In this document: one piece after another, positions 14,579 to 22,054 of the stretch
Layout of the letters: every line of letters starts with the position of its first letter
Numbering within the stretch: position 1 is the first letter of the stretch
From: Jatrophihabitans sp.
GTDB taxonomy: Bacteria > Actinomycetota > Actinomycetes > Mycobacteriales > Jatrophihabitantaceae
Assembly: GCA_025927835.1 (NCBI GenBank)
Contig: JAICKR010000012.1
Span: 1-34,855, forward strand
Direction of reading: 5' to 3'
DNA: 34,855 bases
The notes under the pieces: generated by a model
What the model saw: only the letters and a program-made list of their open reading frames with translations
What the model was told of the DNA's origin: nothing
Database searches by the model: none
Position numbers and translations under genes: made by a program

Positions 14579-14635
14579 GACCAGAACGAGGACCGCCGTC
14601 GACCGACCGGTCAGCGGCGACGAAGGAGGGCCTTA

Positions 14636-15034
14636 ATGCCGCTCTCCGATCACGAGCAGAAGCTGCTCGACGAGATCGAGCAGGCGCTCTACGCGGAGGA
14701 TCCGAAGTTCGCCGCGTCCGTGCGCTCGCGCTCCACGCGCACTCGATCGCGCACCAGGCGGTCTGCCGTGCTCTGCGTGCTGGGCGTCGTCGCCGGGCTC
14801 GCCCTCGTCCTAGTCGGGCTGATCACGAACCTCATCGTGCTCAGCGTGATCGGGTTCGTCCTCGTCGTGGGCTCCTGCGGCTACGGCGTGCAGATCCTGC
14901 GCGGCCGCGGGCGGCTCGGCGGCACCGCGACGAACGCGGGCGGCGCGGCGAACCGCGCGCCGCGCCCCAGCGGCGGCCTCAAGGGCCGGATGGAAGAGCG
15001 GCTGCGTCGTCGCTTCGACGAGAACCAGAGCTGA
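14636..15034 (+). CDS. DUF3040 family membrane protein
   Basis: A 132-residue protein of the actinobacterial DUF3040 family. The N-terminal signature is MPLSDHEQKLLDEIEQALYAEDPKFA; a basic linker follows, then two closely spaced hydrophobic segments near residues 43-63 and 65-83 that form a membrane hairpin. The C-terminal tail is Gly/Arg-rich and ends with a charged helix. The function is unknown; family members often lie near mraZ and the dcw cluster, as here. The start is firm: AAGGAGG at about 14622-14628 lies 7 nt before ATG. A promoter candidate is 100 bp upstream. It converges with the transglutaminase gene. Confidence 0.92.
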   Translation: MPLSDHEQKLLDEIEQALYAEDPKFAASVRSRSTRTRSRTRRSAVLCVLGVVAGLALVLVGLITNLIVLSVIGFVLVVGSCGYGVQILRGRGRLGGTATNAGGAANRAPRPSGGLKGRMEERLRRRFDENQS

Positions 15035-15047
15035 ACCGAGCCGGTTC
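15033..15047. terminator. Short hairpin between convergent genes
   Basis: GAACCG and CGGTTC form a perfect 6-bp stem with a 3-nt loop, starting in the DUF3040 stop codon and lying 41 bp before the end of the convergent transglutaminase gene. No T-run follows. Its role as a bidirectional terminator is a guess from position. Confidence 0.3.
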
Positions 15048-15087
15048 CGCCCGACTCACGACGCACGCTCCAGCCTGGTTCCCGCCC

Positions 15088-17406
15088 TCAGTGCCGGCGC
15101 CGCAGGCTGTTGCGCACTGCCGTGAGGCGGCGTCCCCAGCCGAGTGAGGCGGGGAAGAGCCGTGCGGTGACCCGCACCCGGCCCCGGCGCCGCGCGCGCA
15201 GCTGATCGGTGACCTCCTGCAGACCACGCGCGAGCTCGCCGGCGTCGTAGCGGCCCTGGTGCGGCGAATAGCGGCGCTGCTCGACCGCGACGGCGAGATT
15301 CTGCAGCGCGGGCGCGGTGTCGGCGGCATCGTTGGCGAGCCAGTCCGAGACCTGGCGGGGGGTGCGGGCCGGCGACCACACGTAGCCCAGATCGACCGCC
15401 GTGTCGGACAGCTCCGCCCACAACGGGTCGGGATCACCGCGCTTCGCCGCGGCGTAGCGGCGTCTGCGCCGGCCGGTGCGCACGAGCGACGGCGCCGCGA
15501 CCACCAGCCCGAGCACGACCAGCACGGCGAGTGCCCAGATCAGCGACGTGTTCGGGCCGGAGCCGCCACTCGGGCCGGTCGCCACCCCTGCGGTCGGGGC
15601 CGCGCTGACGCCGCGGTCGCCGGTGCGCGGCGCGGAGGTCCGCGTCGGCACGGTCAGACCGCCATCCGACGCGTAGTGGTGCTTGGCCCACGGCAGGTCG
15701 GACTGCTTGCCGCCGGTGAGCCCCTCGGTCGGGGTCGGGTCGAACGGGATCCAGCCGACACCGTCGAAGAACGCCTCGACCCACGCGTGCGCGTCGAACG
15801 TCGTCACGGTGAAGTCGCCGTTCTTGTCCGGCGGGCGATGCATGTAGCCGAGCACGACGCGCGACGGCACGCCGGCCAGGCGCAACATCACGGCCATCGC
15901 CGCGGCGTACTGCTGGCAGAACCCGGCCCGGTTCTTCAGGAAGTCGACCAGGTCGTTGCCCGAGTCGCCCTTCGTCGTCTTGAGGCTGTAGAAGAAGTCG
16001 TTGGCCGGGTCGGTGAAGAACCGGAAGATCGCGCTGGCTCGCTGGTACGGGGTCTGTGCCGAGTTCGTCTGCTGATTCACCAGATTGACCACCGAGCTGG
16101 GGATCGAGGGCAGCGAGAGCCAGCGCTCCATGTCCGGCGAGGTGGTCTGCGGCGCCGCGTTGAGCTCGTCGAGCGTCGGGTCCGGCTGGGCGACGGTCTC
16201 GGTGAACTTGTCGCCGGAGTGCACGGCACTGCCGAGCAGAAGCTGGTCCTGCTCACTCCATGTCGTGCCGGAGTCGAGACCCTGCACGCCCTGCGGCACG
16301 CTGAAGATCGGTGCGTTGCCGGTGAGGCCGCTGATCGTCATGGTCGCCTGGTAGGACGTCACCGTCGGCACGCTCGTCGGCGGCTCGGTGCCGAAAGTGG
16401 TCACGCCGATCGGTTCGGCGTTGCCGTGCTGGCTGACGTCCCAGCCCTTGCCGCTGAACTTGTCGAGGATGTTCGAGCGCACGTAGAACGGCTGCACCTT
16501 GTGGGTCGGGTCGTCGATGTGCACCTTCATCAGCGGCACCGACTTGTCGCGGTTGAGCTGACCCTTGAGCGCCGCGAACGGGCTGATCGAGCCGCCGCTC
16601 GAGCCGGCCCCGAAGCCACCGATGCCGCTGCCGTTGTCGGTGCTGAACGCTTCGCGCAACAGGTTGTGCGGGTGATCGGGCACCGCGAACGGCAGCACCA
16701 CCGCGACGAGGATCGCGAACACGCCGATGCGCTGCGCGGAGAACGCCAGCATCGGCCGGCTCATCGCGCCACCGCGGCGCGGGATGCGCCGGCCCCACTC
16801 GCGCAGTTCGTCCTCGGCATCGAGCGCCAACAGGATGAGGACGCCCGCTGCGGCGACCGCGAACCAGAACCACGCCACCGGGCTGCGCGGCACCGCGCCG
16901 GCCACGGTGTAGACGACGAGCAGCGGCACCCCGGCCAGCGCACCGCGCCGGCCCACCACCGCGATGAGATCGATGAGCGCGGCGAGCAGCCCGAGCAGTG
17001 CGCAGATCACGAGCCGCACCGCGACCGTGCTGTGGATCGGCGCGACCTCGTCGCTCGTCGTGTGGTGCAGCGTGTCCATCAGCCGGCTCACGTCGTGGAA
17101 CGTGCGGCCGTTCGGGATGAACGTGCCCCACGCGTGCTGTGGCACGAACAGCCTGGTGAGCCAGGGGACGAGCAGGATGATGCCCGGCCAGATGTCGAGT
17201 GCGCTGGGCGCGCGGCGCAGCCGCAGCAGCGCCGCCGGCGCGACGACGAGCGCCATCGTCAGCCAGGCCTCGAACAGCCAGCCGTTGTCGGACAGCAGCG
17301 CCTTGAGCGGCATCGCGGCGAGCGCGCTCGCCGCGAGCGCGAGCAGCGTGCGCCGGGCCGCGGAGTGCTTGACCCGGTTCTGCTCGATCAGCGCGGGGTC
17401 GATCAT
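15088..17406 (-). CDS. TgpA-like transglutaminase with N-terminal membrane domain (DUF3488)
   Basis: A 772-residue membrane protein. The first 240 residues hold about six transmembrane helices (DUF3488). An extracytoplasmic region follows, with the transglutaminase-like core near 470-560. The catalytic triad is visible as C497 (RAGFCQQYAAAM), H540 (DAHAWVEAF) and D556 (IPFDPTP). After a Ser/Gly/Thr-rich linker there is one more helix (LIWALAVLVVLGLVVAA) and a cytoplasmic C-terminal domain (DUF4129-like). Such proteins may cleave or crosslink peptides at the cell surface; the substrate is unknown. ATG 17406 overlaps the stop of the DUF58 gene as ATGA, and it is the third gene of the MoxR operon. 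Confidence 0.93.
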   Translation of the reverse strand: MIDPALIEQNRVKHSAARRTLLALAASALAAMPLKALLSDNGWLFEAWLTMALVVAPAALLRLRRAPSALDIWPGIILLVPWLTRLFVPQHAWGTFIPNGRTFHDVSRLMDTLHHTTSDEVAPIHSTVAVRLVICALLGLLAALIDLIAVVGRRGALAGVPLLVVYTVAGAVPRSPVAWFWFAVAAAGVLILLALDAEDELREWGRRIPRRGGAMSRPMLAFSAQRIGVFAILVAVVLPFAVPDHPHNLLREAFSTDNGSGIGGFGAGSSGGSISPFAALKGQLNRDKSVPLMKVHIDDPTHKVQPFYVRSNILDKFSGKGWDVSQHGNAEPIGVTTFGTEPPTSVPTVTSYQATMTISGLTGNAPIFSVPQGVQGLDSGTTWSEQDQLLLGSAVHSGDKFTETVAQPDPTLDELNAAPQTTSPDMERWLSLPSIPSSVVNLVNQQTNSAQTPYQRASAIFRFFTDPANDFFYSLKTTKGDSGNDLVDFLKNRAGFCQQYAAAMAVMLRLAGVPSRVVLGYMHRPPDKNGDFTVTTFDAHAWVEAFFDGVGWIPFDPTPTEGLTGGKQSDLPWAKHHYASDGGLTVPTRTSAPRTGDRGVSAAPTAGVATGPSGGSGPNTSLIWALAVLVVLGLVVAAPSLVRTGRRRRRYAAAKRGDPDPLWAELSDTAVDLGYVWSPARTPRQVSDWLANDAADTAPALQNLAVAVEQRRYSPHQGRYDAGELARGLQEVTDQLRARRRGRVRVTARLFPASLGWGRRLTAVRNSLRRRH

Positions 17407-18695
17407 CGCAGCACCGGCGTCGTGCGGGCCGACGACGCGAAGCCGGCGAGCAGCATCTCCCAGGCCTGCGGCGTGGTGTCGCCGCAGCGCACGGTCGCCA
17501 CCCGCCAGCCCGCGTTGCGCAGCACCATCGCGGCCGACTCGGTGTGCTTGCTCGCCCGGATCTCGGGGTCGCGCCAGCTCTCGACGTCGAGCAGCAGCGC
17601 GAACGCCGGTGAGGAGCGGCCGCGCGGGTGCGCGTCGGCGAGCATGCGAAGTGACGCCGGGTCGAGCCGGCCGAGCACCGCGACGAACGCCGAGTCGCGC
17701 GCCGCGGTGCGGACCGCCGCGGCGAGCGGGGTGAGGTCGGGGAACGACAGTTCACGCACGGCAGCCAGGTGCCCGCCGAGCCGCCCGGAGTCGGCGAAGC
17801 GGAGCCGCTCGATGGCCGGGTCGCCGATAAGGCTGATCTCCCGGCCGCGGACCAGCGAGTGCGAGCCGATGCTGGCCGCGGCGCTGATCGCCCACTCGAT
17901 GCTGCTCGTGTTGCGCGGGTCCTGCGGATCGGGCGGGCCGTCGGCGTAGGTGTGCGCGCCGGCGCGCAGGTCGAGCAGCAGCGTGCTGTGACCGCGCCAC
18001 GGCCGCTCCTCCTGCCGCACCATGAGCACGCCGGTGCGCGCGGACGAGCGCCAGTGGATCTTGCGCAGGTCGTCGCCCATCCGGTACTCGCGGGTGGACT
18101 GGTCGTCGGCGCCGTGGCTGCCCACCGAGTGGCTGCCGGCGCTGTCGCCCAGCTCGTCCGAGCGCGGCGGCTCGACCGGCGGCAGCTGGTCGATGACCGG
18201 CGCGACGACGAATTCGCTCGTCGCGGTGAACGAGCGGGTGAGGTCGATCATGCGGAACGGGTCGCTGAGCCGGATGCGCAACGGCCCTACGCGGTAGCGG
18301 CCGCGGCCCAGACCGGGCATCCGGTAGGAGACCGTGCGCTGCTCGTGACTGCCGAGCGGGTCGAGCACGAACCGGGCGTGCCCGACCAGTCGTTCCGGCA
18401 GCCTGTCCTCGAGCATCAGCGTGCCGGTGCGCAGCACCGAGCGGTTGGTGATGACGAGGTGCACCGTGACGGCCTCGCCGGCCGACGCGCGCACCGGTTC
18501 GACGCCGCGCCGGTTGGCGATGCGCACCTGCGCGCGCTGCACGATGAGTGCGGCGATGCAGGGGATGGCGGCCGCGAGCACGCCGGCGCGGACGAGGTCG
18601 ACCTCGCCGAGCAGCAGGCCGCACAGCACGGCGGTGACCCCTGCGGCGAGCAGGCAGCTGGCGCGCGTGGTGAACCCGGTGCGACGCGCGGCCAT
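17403..18695 (-). CDS. DUF58 domain protein
   Basis: A 430-residue protein with two N-terminal transmembrane helices (about 12-30 and 35-52) and a cytoplasmic C-terminal part with a von Willebrand-like fold. The DUF58 signature is EYRMGDDLRKIHWRSSARTG near residues 203-222, followed by LMVRQEE and the acidic strand LLLDLRAG. DUF58 proteins work with MoxR ATPases, probably as the client or adaptor they remodel. Its start lies 3 nt after the moxR stop, and its stop overlaps the transglutaminase start by 4 nt, so the three proteins should be made together. The specific role is unproven. Confidence 0.93.
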   Translation of the reverse strand: MAARRTGFTTRASCLLAAGVTAVLCGLLLGEVDLVRAGVLAAAIPCIAALIVQRAQVRIANRRGVEPVRASAGEAVTVHLVITNRSVLRTGTLMLEDRLPERLVGHARFVLDPLGSHEQRTVSYRMPGLGRGRYRVGPLRIRLSDPFRMIDLTRSFTATSEFVVAPVIDQLPPVEPPRSDELGDSAGSHSVGSHGADDQSTREYRMGDDLRKIHWRSSARTGVLMVRQEERPWRGHSTLLLDLRAGAHTYADGPPDPQDPRNTSSIEWAISAAASIGSHSLVRGREISLIGDPAIERLRFADSGRLGGHLAAVRELSFPDLTPLAAAVRTAARDSAFVAVLGRLDPASLRMLADAHPRGRSSPAFALLLDVESWRDPEIRASKHTESAAMVLRNAGWRVATVRCGDTTPQAWEMLLAGFASSARTTPVLR

Positions 18696-18698
18696 CGC

Positions 18699-19712
18699 TC
18701 AGCCGCTGACTGCGGCGGGAACGGCGACGCTGCGCACGATCCGGTTGATGACGTCGGTGGTCGTCCGCCCGGACACGTGCGCCTCGGCGGTCAGCAGCAG
18801 CCGGTGCCCGAGGACGGGCGCCAACAGGTGCTGCATGTCGTCGGGGATGACGTAGTCGCGCCCGGCGATCGCCGCCCATGCCTTGGCCATGCGCAGCAGC
18901 TGCAGCGTGGCGCGGGGTGAGGCACCCAGGCGCACCTCGGCCGCGCGCCGGCTCGCCTCGGCGAGATCGACGGCGTAGGCCTTGATCGGCTCGGACACGT
19001 AGACCGATTTCACCGCCGCGATCAGGCCGCGCACCTCGGTGGCGTCGGACACCGGCTCGAGGTTCTCGAGCGGGTCGAGCGCGGCATGCTCGCCGAGCAT
19101 GGCGATCTCGGCGACGCGGTCGGGGTAGCCCATCGAGATGCGCGCCATGAATCGATCGCGCTGAGCCTCGGGCAGCGGGTAGGTGCCCTCCCTGTCGATG
19201 GGGTTCTGCGTCGCGAGCACCAGGAACGGCGCCTCGAGCATGTAGGTGACCCCGTCGACGGTGACCTGCCGCTCCTCCATGCACTCGAGCAGTGCGGCCT
19301 GTGTCTTCGGCGAGGCGCGGTTGATCTCGTCGCCCACGACGATGTTCGCGAACACCGGCCCGGGCTTGAACTCGAAGTCGCGGTCCTCGGCGTTGTAGAC
19401 GCTCACACCGGTGATGTCGCTGGGCAGCAGGTCGGGCGTGAACTGCACCCGGCGCACCGAACAGTCGATCGAGCGCGCCAGCGCCTTGGCGAATTTCGTC
19501 TTGCCCACGCCGGGGACGTCCTCGATGAGCAGATGACCCTCGGCCAGCAGGACGGCCAGTCCGAGCGTCACCGCCTCGGGCTTGCCCTCGATCACTCGCT
19601 CGATGTTGGAGGCGATCCGGGAGCCGGCGTCTCGCACGACCGTGACCGGTGGCGCGCCGGCCACCTGGGGTTCGGGTCCGGCGTGCCGTGCCGCGGAATG
19701 GAGGTCGTCCAC
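18699..19712 (-). CDS. moxR: MoxR family AAA+ ATPase
   Basis: A 337-residue cytoplasmic ATPase with Walker A P67-GVGKT-72, Walker B VVGDE (D128, E129), sensor 1 LATQNP and an arginine-finger region LPEAQRDRFM. The C-terminal lid carries the sensor 2 arginine (ASPRATLQLLRMAKAWA). MoxR proteins act as chaperones with DUF58 partners, here encoded by the next gene. The open frame extends to 19835, but GTG 19712 is preferred: AAAGGA lies about 8 nt upstream and the extra residues do not look like the family. A -10-like CATACT (19766-19761) is the best promoter candidate. The operon is divergent from mraZ. Confidence 0.94.
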   Translation of the reverse strand: MDDLHSAARHAGPEPQVAGAPPVTVVRDAGSRIASNIERVIEGKPEAVTLGLAVLLAEGHLLIEDVPGVGKTKFAKALARSIDCSVRRVQFTPDLLPSDITGVSVYNAEDRDFEFKPGPVFANIVVGDEINRASPKTQAALLECMEERQVTVDGVTYMLEAPFLVLATQNPIDREGTYPLPEAQRDRFMARISMGYPDRVAEIAMLGEHAALDPLENLEPVSDATEVRGLIAAVKSVYVSEPIKAYAVDLAEASRRAAEVRLGASPRATLQLLRMAKAWAAIAGRDYVIPDDMQHLLAPVLGHRLLLTAEAHVSGRTTTDVINRIVRSVAVPAAVSG

Positions 19713-19760
19713 GTATGCGTCCTTTGGTTTTCGAGTGCGGTCGTGCCGCAGGTGACGTCG

Positions 19761-19766
19761 AGTATG
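19761..19766 (-). promoter_or_regulatory. Candidate -10 box of the moxR operon
   Basis: CATACT on the minus strand lies about 50 bp before GTG 19712, leaving a 5' leader of about 40 nt. A convincing -35 is not visible. Confidence 0.35.
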
Positions 19767-19865
19767 CAACGGCGGGCCGACTACCGGGAGCCATGCCTCG
19801 GTGGCCGAAACGATCTCGTGACCCGCCCGGTTCATTGACGCGAATCGCCGGGCTTCACGTTGCGT

Positions 19866-19893
19866 TTGACGGTGGCTGGTTGTGGGTTACAGT
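19866..19893 (+). promoter_or_regulatory. Promoter of mraZ and the dcw cluster
   Basis: TTGACG (19866-19871), a 16-nt spacer and TACAGT (19888-19893) form the best-matching sigma-70-type promoter in the window. The predicted start near 19900 leaves a leader of about 60 nt before mraZ. The -10 overlaps the MraZ boxes. Confidence 0.65.
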
Positions 19894-19917
19894 GGGGAGT
19901 AGTGGGGAGAGTTGGCT
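19883..19917 (+). promoter_or_regulatory. MraZ operator: TGGGN-type boxes every 10 nt
   Basis: TGGGT (19883), TGGGG (19893), TGGGG (19903) and a degenerate TGGCT (19913) are spaced by exactly 5 nt. This is the arrangement bound by MraZ in Escherichia coli and Mycoplasma (TGGGN repeats with 5-nt spacers). The boxes span the -10 and the transcription start, so autorepression is expected. Confidence 0.85.
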
Positions 19918-19960
19918 CCCATAAGGGTGGCTCGAGTGGGTCGGGACGAGGTGAGTGCCG

Positions 19961-20392
19961 GTGTTTCTCGGCACCTACACGCCGCGTCTGGACGACAAAG
20001 GCCGCATAGCTCTCCCGGCACGGTTCCGGCCAGACCTGGAAGGGGGACTGGTGATCTGCAAGGGACAGGACCGCTGCCTCTACGTCTTCCCGGTCACCGA
20101 GTTCGGCCGGGTCACCGACGCCCTGCGCAATGCCCCCGTCACCGACCGGCGGGTGCGTGACTACAGCCGGGTGCTGTTCGCCAGCGCGTCCAACGAGAAG
20201 CCCGACGGGCAGGGCCGGATCACCGTCCCGCCGACGCTGCGCCAGTACGCCGCGTTGACCAAGGACTGCGTGGTCATCGGCGCGAACGCCCGCATCGAGG
20301 TGTGGGACGCCGCGGCCTGGCAGGAATACCTCGACGCCACCGAGCCCGCGTTCGCCGACATCGCCGAGGAGGTGCTACCGGGAGTCCTCTAG
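19961..20392 (+). CDS. mraZ: Transcriptional regulator MraZ
   Basis: A 143-residue DNA-binding protein with two AbrB/SpoVT-like half-domains, each with the D-x-K/Q-GR signature: [14 protein letters not shown] near residue 10 and [16 protein letters not shown] near 83. It forms a ring-shaped oligomer that contacts several TGGGN boxes and represses the dcw cluster. GTG 19961 ([15 protein letters not shown]) is preferred over the in-frame GTG 19955, because family members start with MFLG and GAGGTGAG (19948-19955) is then well placed. It is the first gene of the cluster and is followed by a 139-bp gap with hairpins and a second set of boxes. Confidence 0.96.
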   Translation: MFLGTYTPRLDDKGRIALPARFRPDLEGGLVICKGQDRCLYVFPVTEFGRVTDALRNAPVTDRRVRDYSRVLFASASNEKPDGQGRITVPPTLRQYAALTKDCVVIGANARIEVWDAAAWQEYLDATEPAFADIAEEVLPGVL

Positions 20393-20399
20393 CCCATCT

Positions 20400-20420
20400 G
20401 GACCCGATCGCGTTGGGTCC
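20400..20420 (+). terminator. Hairpin just after mraZ, possible attenuator
   Basis: GGACCC (20400-20405) and GGGTCC (20415-20420) form a 6-bp stem with a 9-nt loop, 8 nt after the mraZ stop. A weaker GCACC/GGTGC stem lies near 20443-20458. There is no T-run. They could lower read-through into rsmH or protect the mraZ mRNA end. Confidence 0.35.
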
Positions 20421-20495
20421 GGCCTCCTCCCGTGACCAGCTGGCGCACCTTCCCCGGTGCCAGGTGGGGCGGGCGGGGACCCGGTTCAACGCCGT

Positions 20496-20510
20496 CCCCA
20501 CTCCTCCCCA
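20496..20510 (-). promoter_or_regulatory. Second, inverted pair of MraZ-type boxes before rsmH
   Basis: On the minus strand TGGGG-AGGAG-TGGGG (20510-20496) has the same 5-nt spacing as the mraZ operator. Bases 20512-20495 match 19891-19908 at 17 of 18 positions in inverted orientation, so the two sites flank mraZ head to head. It lies 21 bp before the rsmH start codon. MraZ binding here is inferred. Confidence 0.55.
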
Positions 20511-20531
20511 CTCGAGCTGAAGGATAGGCTG

Positions 20532-21488
20532 ATGGTCGACGACACCGCGCACGTCCCGGTGCTGCTCGACCGCGTCCTCGCGCTGCTGACCCCCGCGCTC
20601 GCCGATCGCCCCGCCGTCGTCGTCGATGCCACGCTCGGTCTCGGCGGGCACGCCGAGGCCCTGCTCGCCGCGCACCCCCGGCTCACCCTCGTCGGGCTCG
20701 ACCGCGATCCGGACGCGCTCGCGCGCAGCCGGGCGCGGCTTGCCCCCTACGCCGCGCGCACCCACCTCGTGCACGCGGTCTACGACCGGATGCCGGACGT
20801 GCTCGCCGAGCTCGGGTTCACGGGCGTGGACGGCGCGCTGTTCGACCTCGGCGTCTCGTCGATGCAGCTCGACCTGCCGGAGCGCGGCTTCGCCTACGCG
20901 CAGGACGCGCCGCTGGACATGCGGATGGACCAGTCGGGCGGACGCACCGCCGACGACGTCGTGAACACCTACCCGGTCGCCGAGCTCGCCCGCGTGCTCC
21001 GCGAGTACGGGGAGGAGCGCTTCGCGCTGCGCATCGCGCAAGCCATCGACCGGGAGCGCCGGGTGGCCCCACTTCGGTCGACCGCTCAACTGGCCGAACT
21101 GGTGCGGACGGCCATCCCGGCCGCCACGCGCCGGCACGGGGGCCACCCGGCCAAACGCACCTTCCAGGCGCTGCGCATCGAGGTGAACGGCGAGCTGGAC
21201 GCGGTGCGCGGCGCGGTCCCGGCCGCGATCGACGCGCTGGGAGTCGGTGGGCGGATCGTCGTGCTCGCCTACCACTCGCTCGAAGACCGCATCGTGAAGC
21301 AGGCCTTCGCGGCGCGGGCGACCGACACCACCCCACCCGACCTGCCGGTGCCGCTGCCGGGGCAGGGACCGCAGTTGCGGCTGCTGACCCGCGGTGCCGA
21401 GCAGGCCGGGGACGCCGAGATCGCGGCCAACCCGCGCGCGTCCTCGGTGCGGCTCCGCGCAGCCGAACGCATCAGGAAATCGGCATGA
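20532..21488 (+). CDS. rsmH: 16S rRNA (cytosine1402-N4)-methyltransferase
   Basis: A 318-residue SAM-dependent enzyme, also called MraW, that methylates N4 of C1402 in the 16S rRNA decoding centre. [10 protein letters not shown] opens the family match; motif I is [17 protein letters not shown] and the ribose-binding acid is in [11 protein letters not shown]. Further signatures are [47 protein letters not shown] and [19 protein letters not shown] 20532 has AAGGA about 8 nt upstream and begins the conserved part; an upstream in-frame extension into the mraZ gap is not credible. Its stop overlaps the ftsL-like start as ATGA. Confidence 0.97.
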   Translation: MVDDTAHVPVLLDRVLALLTPALADRPAVVVDATLGLGGHAEALLAAHPRLTLVGLDRDPDALARSRARLAPYAARTHLVHAVYDRMPDVLAELGFTGVDGALFDLGVSSMQLDLPERGFAYAQDAPLDMRMDQSGGRTADDVVNTYPVAELARVLREYGEERFALRIAQAIDRERRVAPLRSTAQLAELVRTAIPAATRRHGGHPAKRTFQALRIEVNGELDAVRGAVPAAIDALGVGGRIVVLAYHSLEDRIVKQAFAARATDTTPPDLPVPLPGQGPQLRLLTRGAEQAGDAEIAANPRASSVRLRAAERIRKSA

Positions 21489-22054
21489 CCAGCACCACCT
21501 CGAACCCGCGACACGCCGGCCGGGCGCCGCGAGTTCCGTTCGCAGTCCTCGTCACCGCGCTGGTCGTCGGCGGGATGGCGCTGCTGCTGCTGCTCAACAC
21601 CGCGTCCGCGGCCAACGAGGTGCATCGCCGCTCGATCGCCGCACAGGACGCGAGCGTCGCTGCGAACCTGGAGGAACTGCAGCACCAGGTCGCGGCCAGC
21701 GCGGCCCCGGCCAACCTCGCCGCGGCCGCCGCGGCGCTGGGCATGGTGCCCGCCGCCAACCCGGCCTTCCTCGTGCTCGAGAGCAACGGCGGGGTGCGGG
21801 TGATGGGCAGCCCGGCAGCGATCTCGCTGACGCCGGTCGCCCCGCCGCCCACGCCTCCCGCAACGCACTCCGCCACCGCCACCGCCACCGCCACCGCCAC
21901 CGCCAGCAAGTCGACGGGGCAGACGACGCCCGCCAACGGGCGCTCGACCACGTCGAGTGCGAAGACCAGTCCGGCGAAGTCGACACCGACACCGACACCC
22001 ACACCCACGCCGACCCCGACACCGACACTGACGCTGCCCGGAGGTAATCGATGA
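21485..22054 (+). CDS. ftsL: FtsL-like septum protein with a low-complexity C-terminal tail
   Basis: A 189-residue bitopic membrane protein. After about 17 basic cytoplasmic residues there is one transmembrane helix (about 18-38, [19 protein letters not shown]), then an extracytoplasmic helical stretch ([25 protein letters not shown]) and an [12 protein letters not shown] block typical of FtsL-like proteins. From about 120 the tail is Pro/Thr/Ala/Ser-rich, with runs of Ala-Thr and Thr-Pro, and is probably disordered in the wall. Sequence identity in this family is low; assignment rests on position between rsmH and ftsI, topology and the helical segment. FtsL links FtsQ, FtsB and FtsW/FtsI. 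It overlaps both neighbours by 4 nt. Confidence 0.8.
   Translation: MTSTTSNPRHAGRAPRVPFAVLVTALVVGGMALLLLLNTASAANEVHRRSIAAQDASVAANLEELQHQVAASAAPANLAAAAAALGMVPAANPAFLVLESNGGVRVMGSPAAISLTPVAPPPTPPATHSATATATATATASKSTGQTTPANGRSTTSSAKTSPAKSTPTPTPTPTPTPTPTLTLPGGNR
21872..21901 (+). repeat. Tandem hexamer repeat (GCCACC)5 inside the ftsL-like gene
   Basis: Five exact copies of GCCACC encode an alternating Ala-Thr run. Being a hexamer, gain or loss of units keeps the frame and would only change tail length. Confidence 0.85.
21980..22029 (+). repeat. Degenerate hexamer repeat coding Thr-Pro in the ftsL-like tail
   Basis: Variants of ACACCG/ACACCC/ACGCCG repeat about eight times and encode a Thr-Pro run just before the LTLPGGNR end. 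The nucleotide copies differ at wobble and other positions, so this array is older or under selection for the peptide. Confidence 0.7.

Noticed and set aside
15259-17949. 896-codon plus-strand open frame opposite the transglutaminase gene
   Set aside because: Mirror of the real gene's codon bias; the real strand has membrane helices, a catalytic triad and coupled neighbours.
20525-20530. TAGGCT before rsmH as a -10 box
   Set aside because: It ends 1 nt before ATG 20532, so a transcript would begin inside the gene; the AAGGA just upstream is better read as the ribosome site.
21872-22029. Short regular repeats as a possible CRISPR or minisatellite locus
   Set aside because: They are hexamers in frame inside a coding sequence with no unique spacers.
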